This document shows positions 8,356-17,707 of a stretch of 64,000 bases of DNA, one piece after another. The position numbers were made by a program, and so were the translations under genes. The notes below the pieces were generated by a model. That model saw only the letters and a program-made list of their open reading frames with translations. It did no database searches and was not told the origin of the DNA. The stretch is taken from the NCBI GenBank assembly GCA_964424105.1, contig CAYRHJ010000030.1, forward strand, positions 1 to 64,000. The letters are read 5' to 3'. The first letter of the stretch is position 1; every line of letters starts with the position of its first letter. The DNA is from CAYRHJ01 sp964424105. GTDB taxonomy: Bacteria; Planctomycetota; Phycisphaerae; UBA1845.

Positions 8356-8799
8356 CGCCGCCATCCCCGGCGGTGATCAGGTCCGCAGCCCACTCGGTCG
8401 TTCACAGTCTTCCGCCCCGGACGGCTCCAATCCGACGGCGATTCCATTCGGTGGGCCAGTGTACTCCGAACGGAGGCGGATGGGAACCGCCAGACCCAGG
8501 CGACGGAGCGACCGGCACCGACAACAAGCGACACGCCCGTCGCTTACCACCAACACGCGAGTCAACTGTTCTGGAGGCCCTTGCGACATTCCATCCTCCA
8601 TTTTAAGGACGATGATGGTTTTCCGCTTGTGAATGCGTACTGCCTGATTGAGGGCAATACTAACCATCGGTTCTTCGCCGGGCTCCCGTCCATCAGTGTA
8701 CCGAATGGGCCGGTGAAAGGCACGAAGACGCCGTTGCGGCATCACGAAATGTGGACTACAACGAGGGTTCGATTCACGGGGCGGGCGGGCCGGTCAGCA

Positions 8800-10119
8800 T
8801 CAGCGGGCACGCGTCGGAAACCGTTGGCTACGGCTGGTGGTGCATCGCCAATGGTGCCAAAAGATTCCCGCGTAACAGACGAACTTCAGAATCCGCACGC
8901 CCGTGGCCACCCCCGCCATCATCATGGGGCCATGCAGCGCCGCAACCGGAGCGACGGCGAGAAACACCAGCGTAATCCCGATCTCACATGCCAGACTTGC
9001 CCGCGGATACACCTGCACAGCGAAGGTCATCATCACCGGCATGAAAAAAATGTCGGCACACGTGCCCACGATCAGCAATTTCAGAATCGGCACTGAGGCC
9101 GCGAATTCTCGGCCCAGCAGCGCGGGTACCAGTGGGTCAAGAAGAAAAAAGCCTGCGGGCACCGCCAATACGCCGACGATCGCCGCGCCCAGCAGATTCC
9201 AGCGCATAAGCTCGCCCACACGTCCGGCGCGAGCGGCCGGAATGACACGCGGCTGGCAGACGATGCTTCCGAAGATCGCCAACATCGTGGCTAACCTGGC
9301 CAGATGCGCAGCCGCAGCATATTGGCCGGCCTGATCGGCATCGCCCAATGCCGTCAGGAACAAAATGTCGGAGTGACCGGTCACCGTCCCCAGAACGACG
9401 ATTCCCGCAGTGGTCGCGAGAAATCCGAATAGCGCCCTAGCATCGGAGCGAGGCGGCCAGCGGGCGAAAAGATAGGGCTGGGGAATCCAAATGACGCCGA
9501 AAGCAAAAACCACTGCCGCAGCCAATCCGTAACCAGCCAGGTACCATTCGGCCAGGCGAATCCCGACGGCCAGCAACGCGAGGGTTGCCAGGAGTCGCAG
9601 GCCACCTTGCAATGCGTCAAACGCCGCGTAGCGATGAAACAGAAATCGGATTTGCAAATGAACAGCCGTCCCGCGCAACAACAGAAGTGCTACCGCCGAG
9701 ATGACCGCGACACGCAGCAGGAGCACGCGTTGAGCATCCCCGAATAGCAGGCCAGCCAGCGGTCGGCTGGCAACAAACGAGGTGGCCACCACCGCCACGC
9801 CTCCCATCAGCTTGATGCGAAACGCAGCCGCGGCGAACTGGTCCACGCGCACTGGATCGTCCAGGTGCATCACGCTGAAGCGGACCGTGGCCAAATCCAA
9901 TGGCGATCCGAGTGTAGCATCGATCAGCAGCACAAGACTGAGGCCGGCTGCAAAAAACGCATACTCGGCGGGCGATTGCGCGGCGCGAGCGACAATGATG
10001 CCGCACGCCAGCATGGAACCCAGCACCAGGAATTTGCCGGCTGCCACCCATAGAAGATGGCGGACCGCGCCGGCCGAGGTGTTGCCTATCTTCGGTGAAT
10101 GGGTATTGGGGTCTGGCAT
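8800..10119 (-). CDS. Polysaccharide flippase / O-antigen transporter (Wzx-like)
   Basis: 439 residues with about 12 hydrophobic segments spread along the whole length, for example FLVLGSMLACGIIVARAA, LLRVAVISAVALLLLRGTAV and MRWNLLGAAIVGVLAVPAGF. The pattern is that of MATE/PST-superfamily exporters that flip undecaprenyl-linked repeat units across the inner membrane. The ATG at 10119 lies 11 bases after the stop of the methyltransferase, so it is probably the last gene of a four-gene polysaccharide operon. Sequence conservation in this family is low; assignment rests on topology and on the neighbouring polymerase and glycosyltransferase. Confidence 0.75.
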   Translation of the reverse strand: MPDPNTHSPKIGNTSAGAVRHLLWVAAGKFLVLGSMLACGIIVARAAQSPAEYAFFAAGLSLVLLIDATLGSPLDLATVRFSVMHLDDPVRVDQFAAAAFRIKLMGGVAVVATSFVASRPLAGLLFGDAQRVLLLRVAVISAVALLLLRGTAVHLQIRFLFHRYAAFDALQGGLRLLATLALLAVGIRLAEWYLAGYGLAAAVVFAFGVIWIPQPYLFARWPPRSDARALFGFLATTAGIVVLGTVTGHSDILFLTALGDADQAGQYAAAAHLARLATMLAIFGSIVCQPRVIPAARAGRVGELMRWNLLGAAIVGVLAVPAGFFLLDPLVPALLGREFAASVPILKLLIVGTCADIFFMPVMMTFAVQVYPRASLACEIGITLVFLAVAPVAALHGPMMMAGVATGVRILKFVCYAGIFWHHWRCTTSRSQRFPTRAR

Positions 10120-10130
10120 ACCGGCCGCAA

Positions 10131-11087
10131 TTATTTCGAAGCCAGTACGATAATCCACGGTGTCAAGGGCGTGGTTCGCAGCAAACGCGCCCACGGCTGG
10201 GATACCAGCCAGAAATTCGCACGCAAGGGGACGCCGAGCAACCGCCCCTTGATCGAGTTCTTGCTACGTACAAACCCCCAGTATCCGCTGACGGGAAGCG
10301 GCTGGGCGCTGCGACACCCTGCCGCGGTGAATAGCTCGTGATAGTCCCTGAACGATAATAGAAACGGATCAGTCGGCAGGTTGAGCCGGGGTTTGTAACT
10401 GCCCGGTGTTCGACCGTGAAAGATATCAAATGGGAAGCGCCGGTTCGGGCTGCTGACCGTCAGGTGCCCGCCGGGGCGCAGAACGCGGGCCATTTCACGA
10501 GCAAGCTGCAACCGATCCTCCTGATAGCGTTCCGTCACGGTGAAACTGTCTCCCACCACGCCCACGTGGGGAAACACGCACCCGCAGAATACGCCGTCGA
10601 AAGACTCGTCCGGAAAGGGAAGGTTCACGCCGTTGGCCATCAAGAAATTGCGGCAGTGCGCGCGGCGGGGCCAAACCTTCGTCCGATTGCCGTTGTCGAT
10701 TCCGACGCAATCGAACCCGGCACCGTTGATCACGTCCACTTCTACACCCGTCCCACATCCCAAGGCAAGTATGCACGGGCGACGCTTTTCATGGCGCGGG
10801 TACAGGCGTCGAAAAAGCGGAACCCAGTAATGTTCGGACGTGTATTGGTTGCTCACTTCCTCGTAGGCCATGCACGTATCGTCGGTCGGGTCGTCGAATC
10901 TCCCGCCCACGATCAAATCGGGAAATCCGTCTCGAATGGCGAATTCCCGCGGGCAATCGTGGTGAGTCACATCGGGACACACGAGATGATCGCCGCGGCG
11001 TTCCAGCGGCTGCGCGTGACAGACGGGGCAGACCAGGGGAACGGTGAACGCGAAGGCGTTCGTGTTTGCGGCAGACGGACAGCTCAT
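10131..11087 (-). CDS. SAM-dependent methyltransferase (class I) with N-terminal zinc-ribbon-like segment
   Basis: 318 residues. The N-terminus has two CxxC-type pairs (CPVCHAQ...CPDVTHHDC), a small Trm112-like zinc ribbon often seen ahead of class I methyltransferases. The SAM-binding motif I is ILALGCGTGVEVDVINGAG (about residues 105-123). The acidic end of strand 2 is CVGIDNGN, and LARVLRPGGHL-type motif VI is present as MARVLRPGGHLTVSSPN. The target is probably a sugar or lipid-linked intermediate, given the operon with glycosyltransferase, polymerase and flippase; this is inference. A 50-bp gap separates it from the upstream glycosyltransferase. Confidence 0.85.
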   Translation of the reverse strand: MSCPSAANTNAFAFTVPLVCPVCHAQPLERRGDHLVCPDVTHHDCPREFAIRDGFPDLIVGGRFDDPTDDTCMAYEEVSNQYTSEHYWVPLFRRLYPRHEKRRPCILALGCGTGVEVDVINGAGFDCVGIDNGNRTKVWPRRAHCRNFLMANGVNLPFPDESFDGVFCGCVFPHVGVVGDSFTVTERYQEDRLQLAREMARVLRPGGHLTVSSPNRRFPFDIFHGRTPGSYKPRLNLPTDPFLLSFRDYHELFTAAGCRSAQPLPVSGYWGFVRSKNSIKGRLLGVPLRANFWLVSQPWARLLRTTPLTPWIIVLASK

Positions 11088-11137
11088 GTGAAGACTCCAG
11101 GTTTAATCCAGACGTTCACGTTGAAGGCGCCGGACGT

Positions 11138-12070
11138 CTACGTCGACGGCGCCGGATGTTTGGGTATCAGAGTTCGCACCCGCGCGACGGCCAGTAGAAT
11201 CGCCGCGCGAGTCGCCAGCATCACGGCCGCGACGAAGCGCATGGGGTGCAGCCTGCCGAGTCGATGGTGTTCACAGTAGCAACGAAACGCCCCGCGGTGG
11301 AAATCCATTATATGAAACACCTGCCGGCGGAACGGTCTCGCCCCGCTCCCTTGGCCTTCGTAGTGAATGATTTTGCTGCGGGGATGCAGCAGGACTCGCC
11401 GCCCGCGGCGGGAGATTCGATCGCAGAACACCGCCTCGTGCCAATAGTAGTAGTCCTCCGCAAACCCGCCGACCGCGTTGAAGTCGTCGCGACGAACGAT
11501 CTGCCCGGCCGCCGAAACCCAATCGACGTCAAACGGTTGGTCGCCGGCGAGTTGGTCACGACAGAGATACTTGCTTACGAATGGGGCGTTGGGAAAAAAC
11601 CGGGTCAAGAGGCTTCGCCGGCCAAAAAGGGCATTGATCATCGAGGGAAAGCGTCGCCCGGACCACTGCTCGCTGCCGTCCGGGTACAGCAGCCGGCTGC
11701 CCATCGTACCCACGTCGGGCATGTCGTCCATGGCCTCGACCAGCAATGCGATGGCATCGTCGATGACCAGCGTGTCGTCGTTGATGAAATAATAATACCG
11801 GGCGTCGGCCATTCGGGCGCCCTGATTGGCCGCGGGACAAAAGCCGAGATTGGTGGGATTGACGTGCATGTTCACCTCGGGAAACTCGGCGCGAATGAGT
11901 CGGGGCGTATCGTCGGTGGAGCCGTTGTCAACGTAAATGACCTGATGGCGGCAAGCTCGCCACTGTGCATCACGAAGCGACTCGAGACACGAGCGAACGA
12001 ATTCGCGAGCGTTCAATCCAACGAGGACGATCGCGACGTCGAAAGCCGGTTCGGTCGTGGACGAGATCAT
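11138..12070 (-). CDS. Family 2 glycosyltransferase
   Basis: 310 residues, GT-A fold. The N-terminal half shows VAIVLVGLNAREFVRSCLES, the nucleotide-sugar binding VIYVDNGSTDDTPRLI, TNLGFCPAANQGAR and a DxD-like FINDDTLVI. The later WHEAVFCDRISRRG corresponds to the acceptor/base region (ED motif position). The C-terminus has a hydrophobic segment (VAAVMLATRAAILLAVA) that may contact the membrane. The ATG at 12070 overlaps the stop of the polymerase gene by ATGA. It likely adds a sugar to the lipid-linked repeat unit on the cytoplasmic face. Confidence 0.9.
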   Translation of the reverse strand: MISSTTEPAFDVAIVLVGLNAREFVRSCLESLRDAQWRACRHQVIYVDNGSTDDTPRLIRAEFPEVNMHVNPTNLGFCPAANQGARMADARYYYFINDDTLVIDDAIALLVEAMDDMPDVGTMGSRLLYPDGSEQWSGRRFPSMINALFGRRSLLTRFFPNAPFVSKYLCRDQLAGDQPFDVDWVSAAGQIVRRDDFNAVGGFAEDYYYWHEAVFCDRISRRGRRVLLHPRSKIIHYEGQGSGARPFRRQVFHIMDFHRGAFRCYCEHHRLGRLHPMRFVAAVMLATRAAILLAVARVRTLIPKHPAPST

Positions 12071-13731
12071 TTCGGTTGACCGCCTGTGAATCCGCCCGCC
12101 CGGTTGCGCGACGGCAAATCCCCTGGCCCCACCGCGACAACCGGCGAAATCCCCCGATTTTGATTCCCGCCTAGTTCGACGCCGGCATCCGTCGAGGTTC
12201 GATTCTGCCCAAGAACGCTGCCTGATAATCGATCCAAGGCCACGACCAGTCCGGCGACCAGCCACCAGCCCTTCAGCGGAAAATGAAACACGTCCACTTG
12301 GATGCTGTAAATTAATACGGCGATCATCGCAAGCTGGCAGGCGCGCATGAACCAGAAATCGCCGCCCCGGGCCGGGTCCTGGGAATACCGCTTTCCGCTG
12401 CGAAAGGCGGTGGCCAGTACCAGTGAAACGAATCCGAAGAACAAAACCCACCCGACGACACCAACCTCCACGGCTGTTTGTAGGTATTCGCAGTGGGCGG
12501 TCGTTTGATCGGGACCCGGCTGATTGAGGTAACTGGGAACCGCTTCCTGATTGCCCACTCCCATGCCCGCGATCCAATGATCCTGAAAGGCGCGGAAGGC
12601 GGCGTCCCAGTAGGCCAGGCGGATGCGCAACGTCGCCGATCGGTCGATGGTGTAGTTGGACAGGTCCAACACGCGTTGCCAGACATCTTCCGGAACCATA
12701 GCCAAGATCGCAATCAGACCAGCCGCCCCCAGAAACACACGCGGGACGTCGAGTTCGACGAGCCGCCAAAACAGGGCGATGCCGACCACCAATACCGCGA
12801 GGAGGATCGCAGCCCGCGTGTTGGTCAGCATGATGTTGTAACCGACAACGCCAAGGCCCAACAGCAGCGCCGCCTTGAACACCAGCCGCTTCTCTCGGCG
12901 AAAAAAATAGAAGAAAAACGGCAGCGTCAACACCAGGTTGATTCCGTACACCGCCGAGTGGGAGGCAGAACCCATAGCCCGCGCGGCGCCGGCGAGTTCA
13001 TCCCATTCGGAGCGATCTTCCCAGACGGTGGACATGCGATTTTCGGCGGATTGCTCGCCTTTTCCAGGGTCGAACTCGCCGATCCGCGTGCCGTCCATCA
13101 TCGCCCCGAAATGCCAATCGTACGTAGTGTACAACCCGATGGCCACCGTAACACAAAGCCACAAGACCACGGTGACCTCGGCCACGCGACGGCTGTTGAC
13201 GAGATTTATGATCAGAAAGAAGAACATCAAATTCCCGATGATCGCGCTGCACGCGCGGACCGAACCTTGAAAGTCCGTGGTGTAAAATACGGTGAGAAAT
13301 GCCATCGCCGCGTAGCCGCAATAGAGAGCGAACGCGCCGCCGAGTTGAAACCGCCGGCGCCGAACCAGCATGTTCAGGAGCAGGGCGCCCAGCGCCAGAA
13401 CGCCCGCGACGCGCATCAGCGAAATCGTGTACATGCTGGAATCGTCGGTGAATCGACCCAGGCGCTCCAAGGGGATCACCAGCGCGCAGGTGTACAACCC
13501 TACCAACGGCCATCGAGCCATGATCACGAACAGCATCAGGCCGCTCGCTGCGCCCAGCGCCAGCAACGGCGACGTCCGGGTGGCGACAAACACGGCGAAC
13601 ACGCCGGCCGTCCCACCAAGTCCGATTGCCAGCACAAGACTGCCGAACTTTCGACGAGTGTTCGAGATGTTCACCGCCTGAGTTTGCACGTCCAAATCCT
13701 GATAGTTGGCGTTCAAGACGACAACAGGCAA
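12067..13731 (-). CDS. O-antigen ligase/polymerase-like membrane protein (Wzy/WaaL family)
   Basis: 554 residues. About 11-12 membrane helices are visible, including LLALGAASGLMLFVIMARW and LMFFFLIINLVNS. A long hydrophilic loop (about residues 205-265) carries GEFDPGKGEQSAENRMSTVW, and a second periplasmic part holds IAGMGVGNQEAVPSYLNQPG with the H-E pair in TAHCEYLQTAVEVG. This PF04932-type motif is shared by O-antigen polymerases and ligases. About 40 low-complexity residues extend beyond the last helix. As the first gene of the operon with GT, methyltransferase and flippase, polymerase is the more likely role. Confidence 0.83.
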   Translation of the reverse strand: MPVVVLNANYQDLDVQTQAVNISNTRRKFGSLVLAIGLGGTAGVFAVFVATRTSPLLALGAASGLMLFVIMARWPLVGLYTCALVIPLERLGRFTDDSSMYTISLMRVAGVLALGALLLNMLVRRRRFQLGGAFALYCGYAAMAFLTVFYTTDFQGSVRACSAIIGNLMFFFLIINLVNSRRVAEVTVVLWLCVTVAIGLYTTYDWHFGAMMDGTRIGEFDPGKGEQSAENRMSTVWEDRSEWDELAGAARAMGSASHSAVYGINLVLTLPFFFYFFRREKRLVFKAALLLGLGVVGYNIMLTNTRAAILLAVLVVGIALFWRLVELDVPRVFLGAAGLIAILAMVPEDVWQRVLDLSNYTIDRSATLRIRLAYWDAAFRAFQDHWIAGMGVGNQEAVPSYLNQPGPDQTTAHCEYLQTAVEVGVVGWVLFFGFVSLVLATAFRSGKRYSQDPARGGDFWFMRACQLAMIAVLIYSIQVDVFHFPLKGWWLVAGLVVALDRLSGSVLGQNRTSTDAGVELGGNQNRGISPVVAVGPGDLPSRNRAGGFTGGQPK

Positions 13732-14275
13732 CGAGATATGTCAAGATCGTCCGGGACGAATGGGCCACCCGCGACGTCGAGATTTCGGCGAAGTCAAACG
13801 GCGCAAGACTGACCGGACGAGGAGCCGGATCGAGGCTGCGCGACTCGAGAGCGATTGCACGAAGCTAGGGGTTTCCCCGACACGATCGGGAAAGTTGTCT
13901 AATCCGCAGACTTCGCCCGAATCTGCCGAAATGTCGGCGCCGCAGCCCATCAGTACCTATTATTGGAGATCACCCAACCGGCGGAATTGGCGACAAGCGA
14001 AAACCATCGGTACAAACCAGCCATGACGCCGCCGTGCCCCGTTCGCAGGTACGTCGCGGTGTGGCTACCGAGCAGGCACGCATTTCACCATCGCGCAAGG
14101 CCCGGTGTGAAAGGATGGAAAGAACCCGTCCGATTCGCCTGGCTTCCAACGTACGGTGCTGCGAATCTGCGTTGCCGATTTTCGGGACCAGACCGCGCCA
14201 TGGCCCGCGCAACGAAAGACTCGCGGTGTTCTTGACTCCGGCTTCCGCCGGAGTGACGGGCAAGGCGTTTTCCGC
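13732..14275. other. Intergenic region between polymerase and PEP-CTERM genes
   Basis: No gene is supported. A single R1-type palindrome (ACTCCGGCTTCCGCCGGAGT) lies at about 14234-14255, followed by the companion words GACGGGCAAGGCGTTTTCC also seen in the clusters near 15850, 15970 and 19065. It lies just 3' of the PEP-CTERM gene and may terminate it. The polymerase promoter should lie in 13740-13900, but I cannot pick clear boxes. Confidence 0.5.
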
Positions 14276-14914
14276 CTAGGCTCGCAATCCCGATGCACGG
14301 CGAACGCGCCGTCCGAAGAGAATCAGCCCGCCGAGGCAGAGAGTCATCGCCGTGGCTGGCTCCGGTATGTAGATAATCGTAACGCTGGTCGCCGGACCAA
14401 ACGAGTCCTGTCCCAGAAACACTTGCTGATTGTTGACGATTCCAAAAGTCGTGCCGTCCGGTTGATATCCGATGATCAATTCCGTCGCGCCCGGAGCATC
14501 CATCGGCAGGAAGCCGAGTAGCCCACCCTCATTAAACATAAAGGCGCCGTCGGAGGCGACCCCCAACGCCAGACTATCACCGAGCACACTTCCATCGAGA
14601 ACCATCAGGGCTACGGCACCGGGCACCAGGTTAGTGAGATCGAACGCTGCGATGGCAACGGTTGCCAATTCCGCACTGGTCGTGAGGCCGCTTTGCAAAC
14701 CGTCGCCTAGATCCAAATCTACTTGAAAGTTCTGCTCGGGCCCGGGCGTACCGAGCTGCTGCCAGAAGGACTCAATTTTGTCGTTATCGAAACTGTCGCC
14801 AAAAATTGGCACATCGCCATGGGTCACAAAGACGACGTTGAGTTTGATCGGTTCCGCGATGGCCACGGTCGCCGTCAACGACATCAACAACAATCCGCAC
14901 ATCACGCGAAACAT
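14276..14914 (-). CDS. PEP-CTERM sorting-signal protein, secreted
   Basis: 212 residues. The signal peptide is MFRVMCGLLLMSLTATVAIA. The mature part is acidic, beta-rich and has no recognised domain. The C-terminus is a PEP-CTERM signal: the PEP motif in YIPEPATAM, a hydrophobic helix (TLCLGGLILFG) and a basic tail RRVRRASGLRA. Exosortases cleave such tails and attach the protein at the outer surface, often in exopolysaccharide-producing bacteria. The ATG at 14914 has a near-perfect ribosome binding site (TAGGAGGAGGAAT), which rules out the longer upstream frame. No exosortase is encoded in this window, so sorting must depend on a gene elsewhere. Confidence 0.85.
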   Translation of the reverse strand: MFRVMCGLLLMSLTATVAIAEPIKLNVVFVTHGDVPIFGDSFDNDKIESFWQQLGTPGPEQNFQVDLDLGDGLQSGLTTSAELATVAIAAFDLTNLVPGAVALMVLDGSVLGDSLALGVASDGAFMFNEGGLLGFLPMDAPGATELIIGYQPDGTTFGIVNNQQVFLGQDSFGPATSVTIIYIPEPATAMTLCLGGLILFGRRVRRASGLRA

Positions 14915-15779
14915 ATTCCTCCTCCTACGTTCTTTTGATAACGACATAAAGTCATCCATTAATCTAGTGTTAGAAAACCCCCTGTTTCCGATCCAACAGC
15001 GAATGCCACGCACTCGCCACGTACGATGCGAATCGGCTGACAACCGCCTCATGTTCGACGGATGCTGCCCCGACAATCAAAACCCCGTTCCCTCGCGCCC
15101 ATGAAAACCGACCAAGCCGTTCGGCGATCAACCGCAAGCCACCGAATTCCACTGTGCCTCGCGAACACGTACGCCCGCACCAACCGAACGCGGCCAAAGC
15201 CGAAGCAGACGCGTGGGTGCGCATCGCCACACCTCGTCCGCACGGAGCCGGTCGCATGCGACCTGCGCGTACGGGATTCTCGGCCCAAGGAGATCCGCAT
15301 GTCACGTCGCAAGACGCAATAGCAATAGTGATGAAGTCTACCTGCCCCAGCGGACCACGTCAAGCCACAGCGGTTCCACAAATACCGAGCCTCGCGAATT
15401 TTGTCAGACCGTTCAATTTCCGTCTGACATCCATTGGGACGCGTTATAGGCGCGCCAAGGGCGTTTTTCGTGCAATTCCTTGATCGGACGTTCCATCGGC
15501 GTTGACCTAGATTAACGTCCGATAATGTAAATTCGGCTGCGGAATTTGCCGTTCGCGCGTCAGGCGACGGCGCCTTCCATGCACCGCCGGCCTAATTCGA
15601 TGGCGGAGGTGTTGGGGAAACAAGCCGGCAAACCATGAACGTACAGATTGATGGTCAGTGTAACCGCGTGGGCTGCGGTCGCTTGTGTGCCCACCCGCAC
15701 GCTGATTACAATGCCGTGAACGCCATTCCGGGGGTGCCTTTGCTGAGCGGGTTGGCGAAACGAAATCGAAATCGCAGAC
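14915..15779. other. Gene-free stretch upstream of the PEP-CTERM gene
   Basis: Several overlapping short open frames are present on both strands, but none has a start with a ribosome binding site or a recognisable product. The 100 bp beside 14914 are AT-richer (AACACTAGATTAATGGATGA on the minus strand) and probably hold the PEP-CTERM promoter. Nothing else is identified. Confidence 0.45.
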
Positions 15780-16130
15780 CGTCATTCCGGCGCAGGCCGG
15801 AATCCAGCGTTCAACGCGGCATCCTGGACTCCGGGTTTCGCCGGAGTGACGGGCTGGGCGTTTTTCGTGAATTCGGCTTTCGCCGGAATGACGGAGCGCG
15901 TGGGAATGACGGAGCGCGTGGGACCGCTCGCTTTGCGCTCGCGGCTCGTAAAGCAGCGGGCGCGGGTCGGAGTGACGGGCTGGGCGTTTTTCGTGGATAC
16001 GGCTTTCGCCCTGGTATGGTTAGTCATAAAGGACGCATCCTATCGAAACCGAGCCGCGCCCGACAGGAAGCGTTTGGATCGTGAAAAGCCTGTCCGCTCC
16101 TTCACGGTCGCGGCTCTGATAAGATGCAGA
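15780..16130. repeat. Composite cluster of R1, R2 and R3 palindromic repeats
   Basis: From 15780 there are R1 palindromes (ATTCCGGCGCAGGCCGGAAT at about 15784-15803, then ACTCCGGGTTTCGCCGGAGT and a further one near 15875). A duplicated block GGAATGACGGAGCGCGTG follows, then R2 (core CGCTCGCTTTGCGCTCGCGG, 15921-15953), a second copy of GAGTGACGGGCTGGGCGTTT (first near 15843, second near 15970), and R3 (GGTCGCGGCTCTGATAAG) at 16093-16127. The region is non-coding. Confidence 0.85.
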
Positions 16131-16325
16131 CATCGCGATGAGCTGTACTAGTGACATTGCTGAATTCGATAGAACGAGCTAGTGTCGTCGTAATTGATGG
16201 CATGAACTGCGATGTTTTGTCCGTAATGAAACGTGACGGAACCTGCGCTTGTTGCCTGCCCGGGAACGAACAAACGGGAAGTGGCGAGGGGCGGTCGGCC
16301 ACGCACGGAACGGAGATGGCTTGTC

Positions 16326-16817
16326 ATGCGTTTGGCGCCGCGGGTGATCAATTCGGACATATCGACGGCGTGGCAGGAGGCGACCGAGCGCGTCGAACCG
16401 ATCTGGGTGCCCGCGCCGATCTACGTGGATGACCGGGGCTGGTCGATCATGAACCAGTTGCAAGGCGTCCTTTCTGCCGAGGGTCAGGTAAACCTTTCGG
16501 TGATGTTCCCCCAAGTTGTGAAGGCCTGGCATCGACATCGACTTCAGACCGATTTTTGGATTTGCACGAGAGGCCATTTGAAGGCGGGCGTTCATCGTCA
16601 AGACGACGGCCGCACGTGGATGGCCATCATGGGCGAACTGAAGTCCGGCGTGCTCATCATCCCACCGACCCTGTGGCACGGTGCCACGGTGGTGGGACCT
16701 GAAAGCGCTGGCTTGTTCTACTATGTCAGTCATGCGTACAACCCCACGACTCCCGACGAGGAGCGTCGGCCTTACGATAGCGTCCCGGGCTTCGAATGGG
16801 GGACGTCGCACGGATGA
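16326..16817 (+). CDS. RmlC-like cupin, probable dTDP-4-dehydrorhamnose 3,5-epimerase family
   Basis: 163 residues, single cupin domain. Visible features are IYVDDRGWSIMNQL (the DxRG start of RmlC-like cupins), VNLSVMFPQVVKAWHRHRLQ with a conserved His pair, VLIIPPTLWHGATVVGPESA, and FYYVSHAYNPTTPDEERRP near the end. The order matches dTDP-4-dehydrorhamnose 3,5-epimerases, but it is shorter than classical RmlC (about 180) and lacks the exact RGLHxQ motif, so a related ketoisomerase activity is possible. It overlaps rmlD by four bases and rmlB follows, which supports dTDP-sugar epimerisation. Start at 16326 follows CGGAGATGG. Confidence 0.7.
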   Translation: MRLAPRVINSDISTAWQEATERVEPIWVPAPIYVDDRGWSIMNQLQGVLSAEGQVNLSVMFPQVVKAWHRHRLQTDFWICTRGHLKAGVHRQDDGRTWMAIMGELKSGVLIIPPTLWHGATVVGPESAGLFYYVSHAYNPTTPDEERRPYDSVPGFEWGTSHG

Positions 16818-17707
16818 TGGGGCAAGATGGCCACGATCGCGCCTGCCCCACTCCCGCCTCACCCGTTCTGTTGATCGGCGGTACGGGCATGCTGGGTCGC
16901 GCTTGGCGTATGCTGCTGGCCGAGCAGGGGCGGGAAACGCTCGTGGTGCGTCGCGAGCAGCTTGACTTGGCCAAGCCGGCGACGATCGCGGAATGGGTGA
17001 CGGATCGCTATCCGCTGGTGGTCAACTGTGCGGCCCAGAGCAACGTCGATCTCGCGGAATCGCAGTACGAGGCCACGTTGCAGGTCAACGGCTACGGCGT
17101 GAGTGAATTGGCTCGTCGCTGCGGCGATTGCGGCGTGGCATTGCTTCATTACAGCACGGACCACGTTTTCGATGGGACGGCGACGACTCCGTATCGTACG
17201 ACCCACGCAACTGCTCCGGTGAACGCCTACGGGCGCAGCAAGCTTGTCGGTGAAGACCTGGTGCGAGAATCAGGGTGCCGACATTTGATCGTGCGGACGA
17301 GTTGGCTTTACGCACCGTGGGGACAAAATTTCGTACGCGTGATCGCCGACTTGGCCAAGGAACGTCCGTTCTTGACGGTGGTGAACGATCAGTACGGTCG
17401 CCCGACGAGTGCCGCCCATCTGGCAGCGGCGAGTCTGCGACTTTTCGAGTCCGGGGCGGAGGGCACCTGGCACATCACCGACGGTGGAATGGGCAGTCGG
17501 TACGATTGGGCAAGGGAAGTGGTGCGCCTGACGGCCCGCGCCTGCGAAGTCAGGCCCTGCCGCACCGAGGATTACCCCCGGCCGGCGTGCAGACCGTGCT
17601 ACAGCGTGCTTGATTTGACGGAGACGGAACGGAAGCTCGGCTCGATGCCGGATTGGCGGACGAATCTCGCTATGGTGATAGGCGCGATGGAGGATTCAGG
17701 TGACTAA
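16814..17707 (+). CDS. rmlD: dTDP-4-dehydrorhamnose reductase
   Basis: 297 residues, extended SDR fold. It reduces dTDP-4-keto-rhamnose to dTDP-L-rhamnose with NAD(P)H. Visible are the Rossmann motif LLIGGTGMLGRAW, VVNCAAQSNVDLAESQYEAT (the typical RmlD A.TxVDxAE segment), LLHYSTDHVFDGT, the catalytic YGRSK (YxxxK) and LIVRTSWLYAPWGQNFV. The start at 16814 gives an ATGA overlap with the cupin gene; a start at 16796 is possible. It overlaps rmlB by eight bases. Length and motifs are normal. Confidence 0.93.
   Translation: MMGQDGHDRACPTPASPVLLIGGTGMLGRAWRMLLAEQGRETLVVRREQLDLAKPATIAEWVTDRYPLVVNCAAQSNVDLAESQYEATLQVNGYGVSELARRCGDCGVALLHYSTDHVFDGTATTPYRTTHATAPVNAYGRSKLVGEDLVRESGCRHLIVRTSWLYAPWGQNFVRVIADLAKERPFLTVVNDQYGRPTSAAHLAAASLRLFESGAEGTWHITDGGMGSRYDWAREVVRLTARACEVRPCRTEDYPRPACRPCYSVLDLTETERKLGSMPDWRTNLAMVIGAMEDSGD

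Noticed and set aside
8377..8745. A 122-codon minus-strand frame upstream of the RND operon
   Set aside because: No recognisable motif, no ribosome binding site and a composition like non-coding GC-rich DNA.
12493..13812. A 439-codon plus-strand frame opposite the polymerase gene
   Set aside because: The minus-strand polymerase has clear membrane helices and family motifs; the plus-strand product is a His/Arg/Gln-rich shadow.
15154..15483. A 109-codon plus-strand frame
   Set aside because: No start signal, no motif, and several equally long frames overlap it.
16200..16216. TGGCATGAACTGC as a sigma-54 promoter upstream of the rml operon
   Set aside because: The GG to GC distance is two bases too short for a -24/-12 element.
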